NCBI GenBank assembly: GCA_030148025.1
Contig: JASBUG010000023.1
Location: 186,001-250,000 of the forward strand
From: Flavobacteriaceae bacterium
GTDB lineage: Bacteria > Bacteroidota > Bacteroidia > Flavobacteriales > Flavobacteriaceae
Reading direction: 5' to 3'
DNA: 64,000 bases
Part shown: positions 52,204-62,161 of the stretch, piece by piece
Numbering within the stretch: the stretch's first letter is position 1
Layout: the number at the start of each line of letters is the position of its first letter
The notes under the pieces: generated by a model
The model's database searches: none
The model's input: the letters and a program-made list of their open reading frames with translations, nothing else
What the model was told of the DNA's origin: nothing
Position numbers and translations under genes: made by a program

Positions 52204-53062
52204 ACTTAAGAATTATTTACATCTTCATTTATTAGTATTTATAGCCGGATTTACTGCTATTTTAGGAGAATTGATCTCTATTGATGCAATTCCATTGGTC
52301 TGGTTTAGAATGTTAATTGCTGGTGTTTTAATGTTTGCATATATAAAATATAGGCGAATTCCAACGACCATATCTATAGGTACATTTGTAAAATTTTCAC
52401 TTGCAGGAATTATAATAGCACTTCACTGGATTACGTTTTTTGAAGCGATAAAACAATCAAACATATCAATAACACTAGCGATGTTTTCAACAGGTGCATT
52501 TTTTGCATCGCTTATCGAGCCTTTATTTTATAAAAGGAAAATTATTACCTACGAAATTGTATTTGGTATTCTGGTAATTTTTGGTGTTTGGCTTATAACA
52601 CAAACTGAAATAAGATATGTTAAAGGGATTGTGTTAGGAGTTTTGTCTGCCTTATTCTCAACATTATTTGCAGTGATCAATGGCAAGTTTGTAGAGCGCT
52701 ATAGTGCCTCGGTTATTTCATTTTATGAGTTTGTGAGCGGTGTGTTTTTTATTTCAATTTTTATTCTTTTTGGAAGCGAAGGATTTAACTCAGAGTTTTT
52801 TAAATTGAATAATTCAGATTGGGTATACCTTGTTATTCTAGGATCCATTTGTACTGCGTATGCTTTTATTGCCGCTGTTTATGTTATGAAGTATATTAGT
52901 CCATATACAGTTGTATTAACGTATAATTTAGAGCCAATTTATGGAATTGCTTTAGCTATAATATTATTTCCAGAGAGCGAAAAAATGAGTCCACAGTTTT
53001 ATTTTGGAGCTGCTATTATAATTAGTACCGTCATACTCAACGGAATACTTAAAAAACTCTAA
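52190..53062 (+). CDS. EamA/DMT family transporter
   Basis: 290 residues with ten predicted membrane helices in two EamA repeats (drug/metabolite transporter family), e.g. YISPYTVVLTYNLEPIYGIALAIILFPE at the end. Substrate unknown; relatives export amino acids or metabolites. Its start overlaps the end of the LptF/G-like gene by 14 bp. Confidence 0.9.
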   Translation: MLSAKLKNYLHLHLLVFIAGFTAILGELISIDAIPLVWFRMLIAGVLMFAYIKYRRIPTTISIGTFVKFSLAGIIIALHWITFFEAIKQSNISITLAMFSTGAFFASLIEPLFYKRKIITYEIVFGILVIFGVWLITQTEIRYVKGIVLGVLSALFSTLFAVINGKFVERYSASVISFYEFVSGVFFISIFILFGSEGFNSEFFKLNNSDWVYLVILGSICTAYAFIAAVYVMKYISPYTVVLTYNLEPIYGIALAIILFPESEKMSPQFYFGAAIIISTVILNGILKKL

Positions 53063-53110
53063 AAAAATAAAAAGAAGCGAATCATAAGAAGTTATGATGA
53101 TTAAAGTTTT

Positions 53111-53118
53111 TATATTTG
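53111..53118 (+). promoter_or_regulatory. accA promoter -7 element
   Basis: TATATTTG, 27 bp before the start codon at 53146. Confidence 0.6.
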
Positions 53119-53145
53119 CACACTAACTAATAATCTTAAATTTCT

Positions 53146-54099
53146 ATGGAATATTTAGAATTTGAGCTCCCAATAAAAGAATTAGAGGATCAGCTTCAAA
53201 AATGTCAGTTAATAGGTGAAGAAAGTGATGTTGACGTAACCGAAACTTGCAAGCAGATCGAAAAAAAATTGGCTGAGACTAAAAAAGATATTTATAAGAA
53301 TCTTACCGCTTGGCAACGTGTACAAATGTCACGTCATCCTAACAGACCATACACTTTAGACTATATCAATGCTATTTTTGGAGAATCGTTTTTAGAACTT
53401 CATGGAGATAGAAACTTCAAAGATGATAAGGCAATGATTGGAGGTCTTGGTAAAATAGGGGACCAAAGTTATATGTTTGTTGGTCAGCAAAAAGGATACA
53501 ATACTAAAACGCGTCAATATCGTAATTTTGGAATGGCCAATCCTGAGGGTTATAGAAAAGCATTGCGGCTAATGAAAACTGCCGAGAAATTTGGAATCCC
53601 AGTTGTAACGCTAATAGATACTCCGGGTGCTTATCCAGGTTTAGAAGCAGAAGAGAGAGGGCAGGGTGAAGCAATTGCTAGAAATATTTTAGAAATGACA
53701 CGTCTTAAAGTGCCTATTATCACTGTAATTATAGGTGAAGGTGCTTCTGGTGGTGCATTAGGAATTGGAGTTGGAGATAAAGTTTTAATGCTAGAAAACA
53801 CTTGGTATTCGGTTATATCTCCAGAATCTTGTTCATCTATTTTATGGAGAAGTTGGGAATATAAGGAGCAAGCTGCCGAAGCTTTAAAGCTTACTGCAAA
53901 GGATATGAAGAAAATGAAGTTGGTTGATGAAATCGTAAAAGAACCTTTAGGAGGCGCTCATAAGGATAGAGAAAAAACATTTGCAACTGTAAGAGATGCG
54001 ATTGTAAAATCTTATGATGAATTTAAAAACTTATCACCAAAAGAATTAGTAAATCAACGCATGGATAAATATTCTCAAATGGGAGTATTTAAAGATTAA
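53146..54099 (+). CDS. accA: acetyl-CoA carboxylase carboxyltransferase subunit alpha
   Basis: 317 residues, the usual length. Carboxyltransferase fold with [30 protein letters not shown] and [10 protein letters not shown]. With AccD it passes the carboxyl group from biotin to acetyl-CoA in fatty-acid synthesis. It has its own promoter and terminator. Confidence 0.97.
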   Translation: MEYLEFELPIKELEDQLQKCQLIGEESDVDVTETCKQIEKKLAETKKDIYKNLTAWQRVQMSRHPNRPYTLDYINAIFGESFLELHGDRNFKDDKAMIGGLGKIGDQSYMFVGQQKGYNTKTRQYRNFGMANPEGYRKALRLMKTAEKFGIPVVTLIDTPGAYPGLEAEERGQGEAIARNILEMTRLKVPIITVIIGEGASGGALGIGVGDKVLMLENTWYSVISPESCSSILWRSWEYKEQAAEALKLTAKDMKKMKLVDEIVKEPLGGAHKDREKTFATVRDAIVKSYDEFKNLSPKELVNQRMDKYSQMGVFKD

Positions 54100-54127
54100 T
54101 GCTTATAAATCATAGAATAATTGAAGT

Positions 54128-54154
54128 CCGAAGCTTTTAGCTTCGGCTTTTTTT
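54128..54154 (+). terminator. Rho-independent terminator after accA
   Basis: CCGAAGC and GCTTCGG with a 5-nt loop and a T-run. Confidence 0.85.
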
Positions 54155-54268
54155 ATCCTTATTAACAAATTTTGTTAACTTATTAACAATGAAATTGTTG
54201 ACTTCCAGTGAACAATGTCGTATCTTAAATAGGTTAAATTTCTTAACAATTTAGTTACATTCGCTATC

Positions 54269-55807
54269 ATGAAACAACCTAACCAATTACAGGGCTTCAA
54301 AGTAGATAAAAGCACTTTAATAAGCTTAGAAAAAGGTAAAATACCTCCCCAAGCTATTGATTTGGAGGAAGTTGTGCTTGGTGCGATGATGATTGATAAG
54401 AAAGGAGTAGATGAAGTAATCGATATTCTAAGTGCTGAAGCCTTTTATAAAGAAGCACATCAACATATATTTGAAGCAGTTTTTAAACTATTTGAAAATA
54501 GTGAACCAATAGATTTATTAACGGTTTCAACGCAATTGAAGAAAGATGGACGCCTTGAAATGGTTGGTGGAGACTTCTATTTAATATCATTAACGCAAAA
54601 GGTTTCATCTTCTGCTCATATCGAATTTCACGCACGTATTATTCTACAGAAATATATTCAGCGTAGCTTAATAAAAATCTCAAGTGAGATCATAGAAGAC
54701 TCTTACGACGAAACTAAGGATGTTTTTGATCTGTTGGATAAAGCAGAATCTAAACTTTACGAGGTTACTCAAGGCAATATTAAGAAATCGTCTGAGACGG
54801 CTCAAGAGTTAGTAATTCAGGCCAAGAAGAAAATTGAAGAGATTTCAAATAAAGAAGGTTTAAGTGGTATTCCAACAGGCTTTGATAAGTTAGATAAATT
54901 GACTTCTGGTTGGCAACCAAGTGATTTAATTATTGTTGCTGCTCGTCCTGGTATGGGTAAAACAGCTCTAACTTTAACGATGGCTAGAAATATTGCTGTT
55001 AACCAAAATATACCAGTAGCCTTTTTCTCTTTAGAGATGGCCTCAGTTCAGCTTATTACAAGGCTTATTTCATCTGAAACAGGCTTGTCATCAGAAAAAT
55101 TAAGAACAGGAAAACTTGAAAAACACGAATGGGAACAGCTTAATGTAAAGGTAAAGGCTTTAGAGAAAGCCCCTTTGTTTATTGATGATACTCCATCTTT
55201 GTCAATTTTCGATCTTCGTGCCAAATCTCGTCGTTTAGCATCACAGCATGGTATAAAATTAATTGTTATTGATTACCTTCAATTAATGACAGGAGGTGGT
55301 TCTCATGGTGGAAACAGGGAGCAGGAAATATCGATGATTTCTCGTAACCTAAAGGCACTTGCTAAGGAATTGATGGTGCCTGTTATTGCACTTTCTCAGT
55401 TATCGCGTGCTGTAGAAACACGTGGTGGTAGTAAGCGACCATTACTGTCTGATCTTCGTGAATCTGGAGCAATTGAACAGGATGCCGATATTGTATCATT
55501 TATCTATCGTCCAGAATATTATAAAATTGATGAATGGGATGATGAAGAACGCTCACCTACTGAAGGACAAGCCGAGTTTATTGTAGCGAAGCATAGAAAT
55601 GGTGGTTTAGAAAATATCAGATTAAAATTCATTGGTCACTTAGGTAAGTTTGATAATTTAGATGATTTTGACTCGCCATTTGGAAACGAATTCCATTCTA
55701 AAATGAATGCTGCTGCTAATGATGATACATTTAAGCCAGATAGTTTCCCAACTCCAGACCAGGCATTTGGAAGTTCTATGGATGATGATAATGATGTGCC
55801 ATTTTAA
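54269..55807 (+). CDS. dnaB: replicative DNA helicase DnaB
   Basis: 512 residues. N-terminal DnaB domain (PPQAIDLEEVVLGAMMIDK), then the RecA-like core with Walker A AARPGMGKTAL, Walker B KLIVIDYLQLM and the DnaB motif H4/arginine finger QLSRAVETRGGSKRPLLSDLRESGAIEQDAD. Unwinds the fork during replication. The C-terminus is acidic and Asp-rich (DDDNDVPF). The 170 bp before it have no other gene. Confidence 0.97.
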   Translation: MKQPNQLQGFKVDKSTLISLEKGKIPPQAIDLEEVVLGAMMIDKKGVDEVIDILSAEAFYKEAHQHIFEAVFKLFENSEPIDLLTVSTQLKKDGRLEMVGGDFYLISLTQKVSSSAHIEFHARIILQKYIQRSLIKISSEIIEDSYDETKDVFDLLDKAESKLYEVTQGNIKKSSETAQELVIQAKKKIEEISNKEGLSGIPTGFDKLDKLTSGWQPSDLIIVAARPGMGKTALTLTMARNIAVNQNIPVAFFSLEMASVQLITRLISSETGLSSEKLRTGKLEKHEWEQLNVKVKALEKAPLFIDDTPSLSIFDLRAKSRRLASQHGIKLIVIDYLQLMTGGGSHGGNREQEISMISRNLKALAKELMVPVIALSQLSRAVETRGGSKRPLLSDLRESGAIEQDADIVSFIYRPEYYKIDEWDDEERSPTEGQAEFIVAKHRNGGLENIRLKFIGHLGKFDNLDDFDSPFGNEFHSKMNAAANDDTFKPDSFPTPDQAFGSSMDDDNDVPF

Positions 55808-55865
55808 TCCCTAAAATTCCCTTAAAATAATAACATAAGGTTTATTTTTTAAGTATCTTTCAGTT

Positions 55866-57125
55866 ATGAAAAAGATCATAGCCTCGATACTATTCCTTTT
55901 TGTGGTGGTAAACACGTATGCCTCTTATATCCTTATTCCTATGGATGCCGAGAGCCAAAAGAATCATTTAAAAGCTTATGGTATTACCTATTGGACACTC
56001 GAAAAACAAGAAAAAGTAAAATGGCTTTTAAATTATAGAGGAGGAGCTTTTTTACTTCCTGACTTTGAAGAAATACAGAAAGAATGCCAAATAAGAGGTG
56101 TGTCGTATGAAATTATAAGCGATTCGAAAGCAGAAAGTATACTACAAGAAATTAGTAGTCCAAGTAAGAATATGGAAGCTGTAGTTTTGGAGAAAGCTCC
56201 TAAGATAGCTGTTTATACACCTTATGGGAAACAGCCTTGGGATGATGCTGTTACTATGGTGCTTACCTATGCAGAGATTCCATATGAAACAGTGTATGAT
56301 GAAGAGGTTTTAAATGATGCCTTATTGTTATACGATTGGTTACACCTACATCATGAAGACTTTACTGGGCAATTTGGAAAATTCTACAGAAGTTATAGAA
56401 CAGCTCCTTGGTATATAAAAGAAAAAAAAGATGCTGAAGATCTAGCTAAAAAACTTGGGTATAATAAAGTATCTGAAGCAAAGTTAGATGTTGCATTAAA
56501 AATTAGAGATTATGTAGTTGGAGGTGGCTTTATGTTTGCAATGTGTAGTGCTACCGATAGTTTTGATATTGCACTTGCAGCAGAAGGAATCGATATTTGT
56601 GAGCCTATGTTTGATGGTGATGGAAGCGATGCTAATTACCAAAATAAAATAGACTATAACAATACCTTTGCATTTACTAATTTCATTTTAGAACGTAGTC
56701 CTAATATTTATGAGTTCTCGTCGATAGATATGACAAGAAAAAGACGTATTCCTAAAACCACAGACTATTTTACTTTAATGGATTTTTCGGCTAAATGGGA
56801 TCCTATTCCAACCATGCTAAACCAAAATCATACTGCTTTGGTTAAAGGGTTTATGGGACAAACAACCTCGTTTACAAGAAATGAGATCAAATCAAAGGTT
56901 TTAGTTTTAGGTGAAAATAAAACCAATGGAGAGGCTAAATATATTCATGGTATAAAAGGGAAAGGTTTTTTTACCTTCTATGGAGGTCATGACCCTGAAG
57001 ATTATACACATCGTGTAGGTGACCCTAAAACAGAATTAGATTTACATCCTACGTCACCGGGCTATAGGCTTATATTGAATAACATTCTATTTCCGGCAGC
57101 CAGAAAAAAGAAACAGAAAACATAG
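55866..57125 (+). CDS. secreted flavobacterial protein with GATase-like region
   Basis: 419 residues. Signal peptide (ending ...VNTYAS) shows that it is exported. The usual database label for its close relatives is asparagine synthetase B, but no AsnB glutaminase or PP-loop motif is seen: no N-terminal Cys2 and no SGGxDS. The part from about residue 115 (APKIAVYTPYGKQPWDDAVTMVL) to GGGFMFAMCSATDSFD and GGHDPEDYTHRVGDP looks like a class I glutamine-amidotransferase-like fold. Function unknown. It is 16 bp before the nucleotide cyclase gene. Confidence 0.75.
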   Translation: MKKIIASILFLFVVVNTYASYILIPMDAESQKNHLKAYGITYWTLEKQEKVKWLLNYRGGAFLLPDFEEIQKECQIRGVSYEIISDSKAESILQEISSPSKNMEAVVLEKAPKIAVYTPYGKQPWDDAVTMVLTYAEIPYETVYDEEVLNDALLLYDWLHLHHEDFTGQFGKFYRSYRTAPWYIKEKKDAEDLAKKLGYNKVSEAKLDVALKIRDYVVGGGFMFAMCSATDSFDIALAAEGIDICEPMFDGDGSDANYQNKIDYNNTFAFTNFILERSPNIYEFSSIDMTRKRRIPKTTDYFTLMDFSAKWDPIPTMLNQNHTALVKGFMGQTTSFTRNEIKSKVLVLGENKTNGEAKYIHGIKGKGFFTFYGGHDPEDYTHRVGDPKTELDLHPTSPGYRLILNNILFPAARKKKQKT

Positions 57126-57141
57126 AATAATTGCTTTTTAG

Positions 57142-58218
57142 TTGAATAGACGAACAAAACAGTTTTTAAAATTAATGATGCAATCCATAGGATTTTGGAT
57201 TGTAGTTTTCTGTATTTTCATTTTTATTAGATATTTTGCTTTAAACGAAGAACAGGGCTTGGTCTTAAAACCAATGTATGATATTCCAATTACCGAATGG
57301 CTACATTTTGGTGTTATTGGTGGTTTAATTATTGGGTTTTTCTATGCTTTTGTTGAGGCGATTTTTGAGAGATATATAACTCCAAAAACCTATTTAGGAC
57401 TTACTATAGTTTTAAAATCTATCACGTATCTTATTCTGCTTATTCTGTCTTTAAGTTTTATAACTCTGTTAATAGAAGAGAGTTTAGATATAGACTTGCC
57501 TAATGAAAGAGGTTGGTGGCAAACAAGCAAAATTTTTTGGTTAATGGCATCGTACTTTTTATTGGCAGCTATTATTTTTTCGTTTATGAGAATGGCTATT
57601 TCACATTTTGGTAGAGGAATGTTCTTTAAAATGCTAATTGGTACTTACAGAAAACCAAGTGAAGTAGATAAGATATTTATGTTTCTAGATCTTAAGTCTT
57701 CCACATCAATGGCAGAAAAACTAGGGCACTATAAATACAGTCAGCTCATACAGGATTGTTTTTTTGATTTAAATAGTATTATATCAAAGTACGATACAGA
57801 GATCTATCAATATGTAGGAGATGAAGTTGTTTTAACCTGGAATTATAATACAGGAATCAATAAAAACAGATGTGTAAAGCTATTTTTTGAGTTTGTTGAT
57901 AGGCTTCATGAAAAAGCTGATTATTATAATCAAAAATATGGCACAGTACCTCAATTTAAAGCAAGTTTACACGGTGGGAAATTAATGATCGCTGAAGTTG
58001 GATTTGTGAAAAAAGAAATGGCTTATCACGGAGATGTTATCAATACTACAGCTAGAATTCAGGGAGAATGCAATAAATACAATCAACAATTACTTATTTC
58101 TAAAAGCCTTGTAAATAAGCTTGACCTAGAGAATGATTATATTACCAATGAAATTGGAAGTATTATACTAAAAGGTAAACAAAAGGAAGTGAGTATATTT
58201 TCTATAAATAAGAATTAA
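57142..58218 (+). CDS. membrane class III nucleotide cyclase
   Basis: 358 residues. TTG start. Four N-terminal membrane helices (about residues 10-160), then a CYCc catalytic domain (about 178-350) with the metal-binding Asp residues in FMFLDLKSSTSMAEKL and YVGDEVVLTW. It would make cAMP or cGMP in the cytosol; purine specificity was not worked out. Its likely effector could be Crp/Fnr-type proteins such as that at 36590, but this is only a guess. Its 3' end is convergent with the TIR-caspase operon, 18 bp apart. Confidence 0.9.
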   Translation: MNRRTKQFLKLMMQSIGFWIVVFCIFIFIRYFALNEEQGLVLKPMYDIPITEWLHFGVIGGLIIGFFYAFVEAIFERYITPKTYLGLTIVLKSITYLILLILSLSFITLLIEESLDIDLPNERGWWQTSKIFWLMASYFLLAAIIFSFMRMAISHFGRGMFFKMLIGTYRKPSEVDKIFMFLDLKSSTSMAEKLGHYKYSQLIQDCFFDLNSIISKYDTEIYQYVGDEVVLTWNYNTGINKNRCVKLFFEFVDRLHEKADYYNQKYGTVPQFKASLHGGKLMIAEVGFVKKEMAYHGDVINTTARIQGECNKYNQQLLISKSLVNKLDLENDYITNEIGSIILKGKQKEVSIFSINKN

Positions 58219-58236
58219 TTATTATAGTAAACTTTT

Positions 58237-58887
58237 TTAGTTTCCATATCTTATTTCTGCCCATTGTGCATTTCCACTAGGAATTAAACGAACAACTTTT
58301 ACAACATCATCTGTTCTTAAAGTACCTTTTACACTAGAATTAGGAAAATCTGGATTATTAATAACGCCTCTTCTAATACTTCTATCGCTTAAAGCTTTAT
58401 AAAACTGATCTTCAGTATTTAAATTTTCTATTTTTTGTAGAAGTATATTTCCATTCGATTCGGTCACTTGCACATAACCTGTTTGTGTTGCAAGAGAATT
58501 TAACAATGTTAAAGCATCATTATAATGGTCGTCATCTTCAATAGCTCGTTCTAAATAACTGGCATAATCTTTCATCCTGTTAGAGTTTTGAGCAGCATTC
58601 CAAAAATTATCAATACTACCTCTTAGTTCGAGTAGTTTTTTGTTTTGAATGATTAAAATAGAATCTTTGGTTTTTAATTCTTTGTTGCTTGCTAATAAAC
58701 TTTTTTCACTTGCTAGCAGGCTGGTTTCACTTTCAGTTAATTTTCTTTTTTCCTCTTTTAACTTACTGTAGAGTAGTACACTTGAAACCATAAAGATAAT
58801 TACAACAACACCCAAAACATTCATCATTAATTTGTTTTGTTTTGATTTGCGTTCTCGTTCCTTTATTTTATCTGATAAATTCCCCAT
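58237..58887 (-). CDS. membrane coiled-coil protein of the TIR-caspase operon
   Basis: 216 residues. A basic N-terminal helix, one membrane helix (about residues 22-41, NVLGVVVIIFMVSSVLL), then a coiled coil (about 42-90, with SLLASEKSLLASNKELKTK repeats), then a compact C-terminal part. No family recognised. The start codon is 9 bp after the TIR gene stop. Its C-terminal RTDDVVKVVRLIPSGNAQWAEIRYGN could be an SH3-like unit. Confidence 0.7.
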   Translation of the reverse strand: MGNLSDKIKERERKSKQNKLMMNVLGVVVIIFMVSSVLLYSKLKEEKRKLTESETSLLASEKSLLASNKELKTKDSILIIQNKKLLELRGSIDNFWNAAQNSNRMKDYASYLERAIEDDDHYNDALTLLNSLATQTGYVQVTESNGNILLQKIENLNTEDQFYKALSDRSIRRGVINNPDFPNSSVKGTLRTDDVVKVVRLIPSGNAQWAEIRYGN

Positions 58888-58896
58888 TATTATATT

Positions 58897-59796
58897 TTAA
58901 AATTTAATTAATTTTTCAAGATCTTCTTCAAGCTTTATGATTTCGGGTTCTGAAAACGAATTAATTGCTTTTTTAATTCTATCTCGTTTATTTTTTATTT
59001 GATCTACTACTATAATATTCTGCTTGTGTTCTTTTAGCTTTTTAAAAGCCCCACCACTAATTATTGTAGGTAAAGCAGCAGTAATACCTGGATAGAATTT
59101 TTCAATAAATCCTAAAGCACTATCTACTTTATCTTTTCCTTCAGAAAACATCTCTTGGAACGAACCATTTGCAAGAACTAACACTATTAAACCAATTGCT
59201 CCAGCTATATATATGTAGGTTTGATTTTTTGCGCCTTTTAATCGGCTTTCAATAATAGTTTTAACACTATTAATATCTTCATCGCTTACTAATAGACTTT
59301 CCTTTCGAAGCGTATCTTCATCATTTGAAGCGTTATTAGGATTTGGTTTTGAAGCTTCTGAAATGGTATCATTTTTAAGTGGAGTTTCTTCTTTTTTTGT
59401 GGAAGTTTTAGTAACTGTAACTCTACCATTACACTTTTCTATAAGAGTATTTATGCCTTCCTCCATATTTGATGTTAAATCAACACAAGGAAGACCGTCC
59501 CATCTCATTTTGTTTTCAATATCACAATCATCAATCTTAACCAGTATTCTATCTATATTGTTCTTTCTGGCAAAGTCCTTTTCCTGCTTTAACGTTTCAT
59601 CGGTTAATGCATTTTGTGAAGTGATTATTAAAAACTGTTTTGAGGATTTTATAGCTTCTTGTATGGCATCATCATCTTTTCCATTGATTGTATCTATCCA
59701 AATATTAATACCAGAAGACTTTAGCGAATTAGCAATGCTATTTGCAGAGTCGGTATCTTTATTTGAATAACAAATAAAAACAGAATCTGTTGTCAT
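58897..59796 (-). CDS. TIR-domain membrane protein
   Basis: 299 residues. N-terminal TIR domain (about residues 3-125): VFICYSNKDTDSANSIANSL, GINIWID, FLIITSQNALTD and, in the usual position of the NADase glutamate, Glu72 in LKQEKDFA. A low-complexity linker (about 128-165), then a membrane helix (about 193-211) and a second hydrophobic stretch near 236-252. Bacterial TIR domains cleave NAD+ or make signalling nucleotides in immune systems. Here it lies behind the caspase gene, 91 bp away, in one operon. Confidence 0.85.
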   Translation of the reverse strand: MTTDSVFICYSNKDTDSANSIANSLKSSGINIWIDTINGKDDDAIQEAIKSSKQFLIITSQNALTDETLKQEKDFARKNNIDRILVKIDDCDIENKMRWDGLPCVDLTSNMEEGINTLIEKCNGRVTVTKTSTKKEETPLKNDTISEASKPNPNNASNDEDTLRKESLLVSDEDINSVKTIIESRLKGAKNQTYIYIAGAIGLIVLVLANGSFQEMFSEGKDKVDSALGFIEKFYPGITAALPTIISGGAFKKLKEHKQNIIVVDQIKNKRDRIKKAINSFSEPEIIKLEEDLEKLIKF

Positions 59797-59886
59797 TATT
59801 AGTGTTTTTTAAGAGAAGTAGGAGAGGAACTTGTAGTGCTAGGAGTAGTGAATATAGTATTTTTTTTCAAAAAAGACAATTGATTG

Positions 59887-62109
59887 TTATGATAATAAAT
59901 TCATTTTCAGAAAATTAAGAAATAAATCATTAGGGTCTTTTGTGTCAAACAATAGTACGTATGCAGTATAGGCATTAGTATAAATTTGTATTTTTTCTTT
60001 AATTGAAGCTTTCTTGGAAACGATGCAATAGTTGGCTTTAGCAGTTTCTAGGTCATTTAAATATAAATGCCCTTCGGCTAATGCACGATGTTTCCAAAGC
60101 TTTGGAAAAGGAAAGCTATTTGCAGCTTCAATGGCAATATTTGCAAATGTGCCCATATCTTTATAATCTTCTTCCATCATTAAATTTAAAAAAGCAAGGT
60201 TGATGGCATTTTTGCATATTTGTTCAGTTTGTTCATCTTCTTGTGCTAATTTTAAAGCTTTGGTGTAACAATTAAAAGCAGCAGTTCCATCTTGAGCTTT
60301 AGTGTTGTCTAGGTATTTAGCTTTATATAGGTTACCAAGTAAATTAAGCATGTCTGCATCATTGACTGCTAAAGGGTGTGTTTGCAAAATGCGTTCGGCT
60401 TCAGAACTTCTGCCAAGCGCTTCTAAAGCATTTACTAAATTCTCTAATCCTTTTTCGTCTAGATCTGAAATATTTGGGTTCAAGGTATCTACAATGGCTT
60501 CGTAGTTTCCTAAAGCAAGGTTTACTTCTTCTTTGTTGGTATACCTGTTAAAAAAATCGTTGTCAGTAAGTGTATTTAGTATTAAGTTATAGCTGTCGTT
60601 TTGTTTGTTCTCTACTTTAACAATAGAGAAGTGATCTCCTGAAATGGTTACCCAATGCTCTTTATTAAAGGGTTTTAGACTCGAATCGGTCATAACATAA
60701 TCATCTTTGGTAGCGGCTACAGTTTTTAGTTTAAATGGATGATTGTTCTTAAAAACTTCATTCCATTCTTTTCTTAGCTCGGTAATAAATGGTTGATCTT
60801 CTATTAACTCATGAATTTTATTAGTCCAAAGATTTTTTAAGGCATTATTTGTAACTCCGTTATTAGGTGTCGCAAATAATAATAGATGACTTATACGGTC
60901 TCTGTTTGGTTTATCAAGATTTAAGATAGCTCGTTGTGCAACCAAACCGCCTAAGCTATAAGCAATAATTGCAATTCTGTGATATTTTTTGAATTTGTAA
61001 TTGATAGCTGAAGCTAAGTTGTCAGAGATTCTATTAATATCATTAACTGTCGCCCAAACTTCTTTTCCCATTTCTGGACTTACATTGGCATTAAACCCAA
61101 AAGGAAACATGTCCCATCCATTTAATTGTTTTTCTTCCATAAACAGTTCTGGCATATTGCCAAAAGTTTCATGAGCTTCTCCAGAAAAACCATGAACAAA
61201 AATAATAGCGTTATTGGCATTTTCAGTTTCTCTAAAAATCTTTTTTATTGGTTTTTTTACAATTGTATCCGTTTTAGTTTCTTCATTCTTCGTTGTTTTT
61301 AACTTAGATTTGGATACTCTACTTAATTCAAAATTCTTATCAATTTGAAGATTAACAAATGGGTTCTGTTTCAAGTTGTCTCTTGCTGCATCTTTAGGCA
61401 CCTCTTCAACCAAATAGCTGGCAACTTCTAAGACTTTTATGAATTCATTGTCAAATGATGATTTATGCTCTCCTTTTAAAACTTTTAATAAGTAAGCTGT
61501 AAATAAACTATTTCTGTCTCCTTTAAAATAAAGAGATTCCTGATGATCCTTACAGGACGATATGATTGCCATTCCTTCTTCGTCATCGATATCATGCACA
61601 AGACCTTCAGGGTTTTTTAGTTTTTGATTGTTTGCATTTGCAAGAGCTTCTTGTTTAGTGCCAATATCTAATAATCCAGGGCCTTCCGTCATTCCTTGAG
61701 CATGGCAGCAATCAAAAAAGAAAATAAGTCGCTCAGCCATTAATTCATTGAGCTTATCTTTTATCTCATCACCTTTAACACCAGTTTGAGCTGGATTTTC
61801 AATATCCCAACCTTCTGCTTGTAAATAGTATGCTGCAGGAAATGTACTCTCATCAATAGCACCATGTCCAGAATAGTATAGAAATACTTTTGAGTCGGTA
61901 TTGGTGTTTTTTATCAGTGTATCAAAAGCATCCAGAATACCTTGTCTTGTTGCTTTTTCTTTGGTTAATAAAATGACATTTTTTTTAGGGTAGCCTGAAT
62001 ATTTTTTATTGATCAATACATCATGTATATCTGTAGCATCTTGTGTTGATGCCAATTCAGGATCATCTATCCCAATAATTAAGGCGTGTGAATTGCTAAA
62101 AGAGTCCAT
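59887..62109 (-). CDS. caspase-like peptidase fused to alpha/beta hydrolase and TPRs
   Basis: 740 residues. Residues 1-260: C14-type caspase-like domain with FLYYSGHGAID (catalytic His82) and IFFFDCCHAQGM (catalytic Cys135). Residues 298-515: alpha/beta hydrolase with IIFVHGFSGE, nucleophile Ser385 in IIAYSLGGLVAQ and His493 in GDHFSIVK, like PGAP1/DUF676-type esterases. Residues 520-740: TPR-like helical repeats. Both active sites look intact. It lies 52 bp after the membrane TPR gene and before the TIR gene, as expected for a multi-effector module. Confidence 0.88.
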   Translation of the reverse strand: MDSFSNSHALIIGIDDPELASTQDATDIHDVLINKKYSGYPKKNVILLTKEKATRQGILDAFDTLIKNTNTDSKVFLYYSGHGAIDESTFPAAYYLQAEGWDIENPAQTGVKGDEIKDKLNELMAERLIFFFDCCHAQGMTEGPGLLDIGTKQEALANANNQKLKNPEGLVHDIDDEEGMAIISSCKDHQESLYFKGDRNSLFTAYLLKVLKGEHKSSFDNEFIKVLEVASYLVEEVPKDAARDNLKQNPFVNLQIDKNFELSRVSKSKLKTTKNEETKTDTIVKKPIKKIFRETENANNAIIFVHGFSGEAHETFGNMPELFMEEKQLNGWDMFPFGFNANVSPEMGKEVWATVNDINRISDNLASAINYKFKKYHRIAIIAYSLGGLVAQRAILNLDKPNRDRISHLLLFATPNNGVTNNALKNLWTNKIHELIEDQPFITELRKEWNEVFKNNHPFKLKTVAATKDDYVMTDSSLKPFNKEHWVTISGDHFSIVKVENKQNDSYNLILNTLTDNDFFNRYTNKEEVNLALGNYEAIVDTLNPNISDLDEKGLENLVNALEALGRSSEAERILQTHPLAVNDADMLNLLGNLYKAKYLDNTKAQDGTAAFNCYTKALKLAQEDEQTEQICKNAINLAFLNLMMEEDYKDMGTFANIAIEAANSFPFPKLWKHRALAEGHLYLNDLETAKANYCIVSKKASIKEKIQIYTNAYTAYVLLFDTKDPNDLFLNFLKMNLLS

Positions 62110-62161
62110 ATATTATTGATCTTTACATATTAATTAAAATTGAGGCTTTTAACTAGGCATG

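Noticed and set aside
55866-57125. Asparagine synthetase B call
   Set aside because: Signal peptide present and no N-terminal Cys2 or PP-loop motif; only a GATase-like stretch can be seen.
59363-59770. Plus-strand 135-residue frame over the TIR gene
   Set aside because: Antisense shadow; the minus frame codes for a recognisable TIR domain.
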